Below are positions 6,366 to 6,392 of a stretch of 6,392 bases of DNA, one piece after another. Positions within the stretch are counted from its first letter, which is position 1. Each line of letters begins with the position of its first letter. The translations under genes were made by a program, and so were the position numbers. Source of the stretch: Acidaminobacter sp. (GTDB lineage: Bacteria; Bacillota_A; Clostridia; Peptostreptococcales; Acidaminobacteraceae); NCBI GenBank assembly GCA_009881125.1, contig WXFH01000376.1:1-6392 (forward strand), read 5' to 3'. The notes beneath the pieces were generated by a model. It saw nothing but the letters and a program-made list of their open reading frames with translations, was not told the origin of the DNA and made no database searches.

Positions 6366-6392
6366 GACAGCCCCCCTCTCATGCGGATAAGT
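6366..6392. other. Short unassigned edge upstream of pilM
   Basis: These 27 bases hold the G-rich presumed ribosome binding site of pilM (GAGGGGGG on the minus strand, about 6371-6378). They are too few to show a promoter or the end of an upstream gene. Two minus-strand frames meet a TGA here or at the pilM start, so a tightly packed upstream gene is possible but cannot be supported. Confidence 0.5.

Overview
The window is one uninterrupted stretch of a type IV pilus (T4P) assembly operon. All six genes lie on the minus strand and read right to left: pilM, pilN, a pilO-like gene fused to S-layer homology (SLH) repeats, pilB, pilT and pilC. pilC runs off the left edge. Genes are separated by 42 bp or less or overlap, with ribosome binding sites often inside the stop region of the preceding gene. 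No terminator, tRNA, mobile element, CRISPR array or long non-coding stretch is visible. The only non-coding DNA is a few short gaps and about 30 bp to the right of pilM.

Layout: pilM (about 5259-6362) encodes an actin-like cytoplasmic protein. pilN (4674-5246) encodes a bitopic membrane protein whose N-terminal tail should dock into PilM. The pilO-like gene (3500-4687) encodes a membrane-anchored coiled-coil/PilO part followed by a linker and about three C-terminal SLH repeats. pilB (1775-3457) encodes the extension ATPase with an N-terminal MshEN c-di-GMP-binding module. pilT (702-1766) encodes the retraction ATPase. pilC (1-687, partial) encodes the platform protein. In the known T4P machine, PilM/N/O form the cytoplasmic-to-periplasmic alignment ring, PilC sits in its centre, and PilB and PilT alternate beneath PilC to add or remove pilin. 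No pilin, prepilin peptidase, pilP or secretin gene is in view.

Organism: SLH repeats fused to an inner-machine component, SD sequences close to AGGAGG, and a Clostridia-like PilB/MshEN architecture suggest a Bacillota (probably Clostridia-type) bacterium with moderate GC. SLH domains also occur in diderm Bacillota and some other phyla, so a monoderm wall is likely but not proven. No genus can be named from the sequence.

The most interesting element is the PilO-SLH fusion. It would physically couple the membrane ring of the pilus motor to the cell wall polymer, perhaps replacing the PilP/secretin connection used by Gram-negative bacteria. The second notable point is that PilB carries both 24-residue MshEN motifs with the 5-residue spacer, which implies direct c-di-GMP control of pilus extension.
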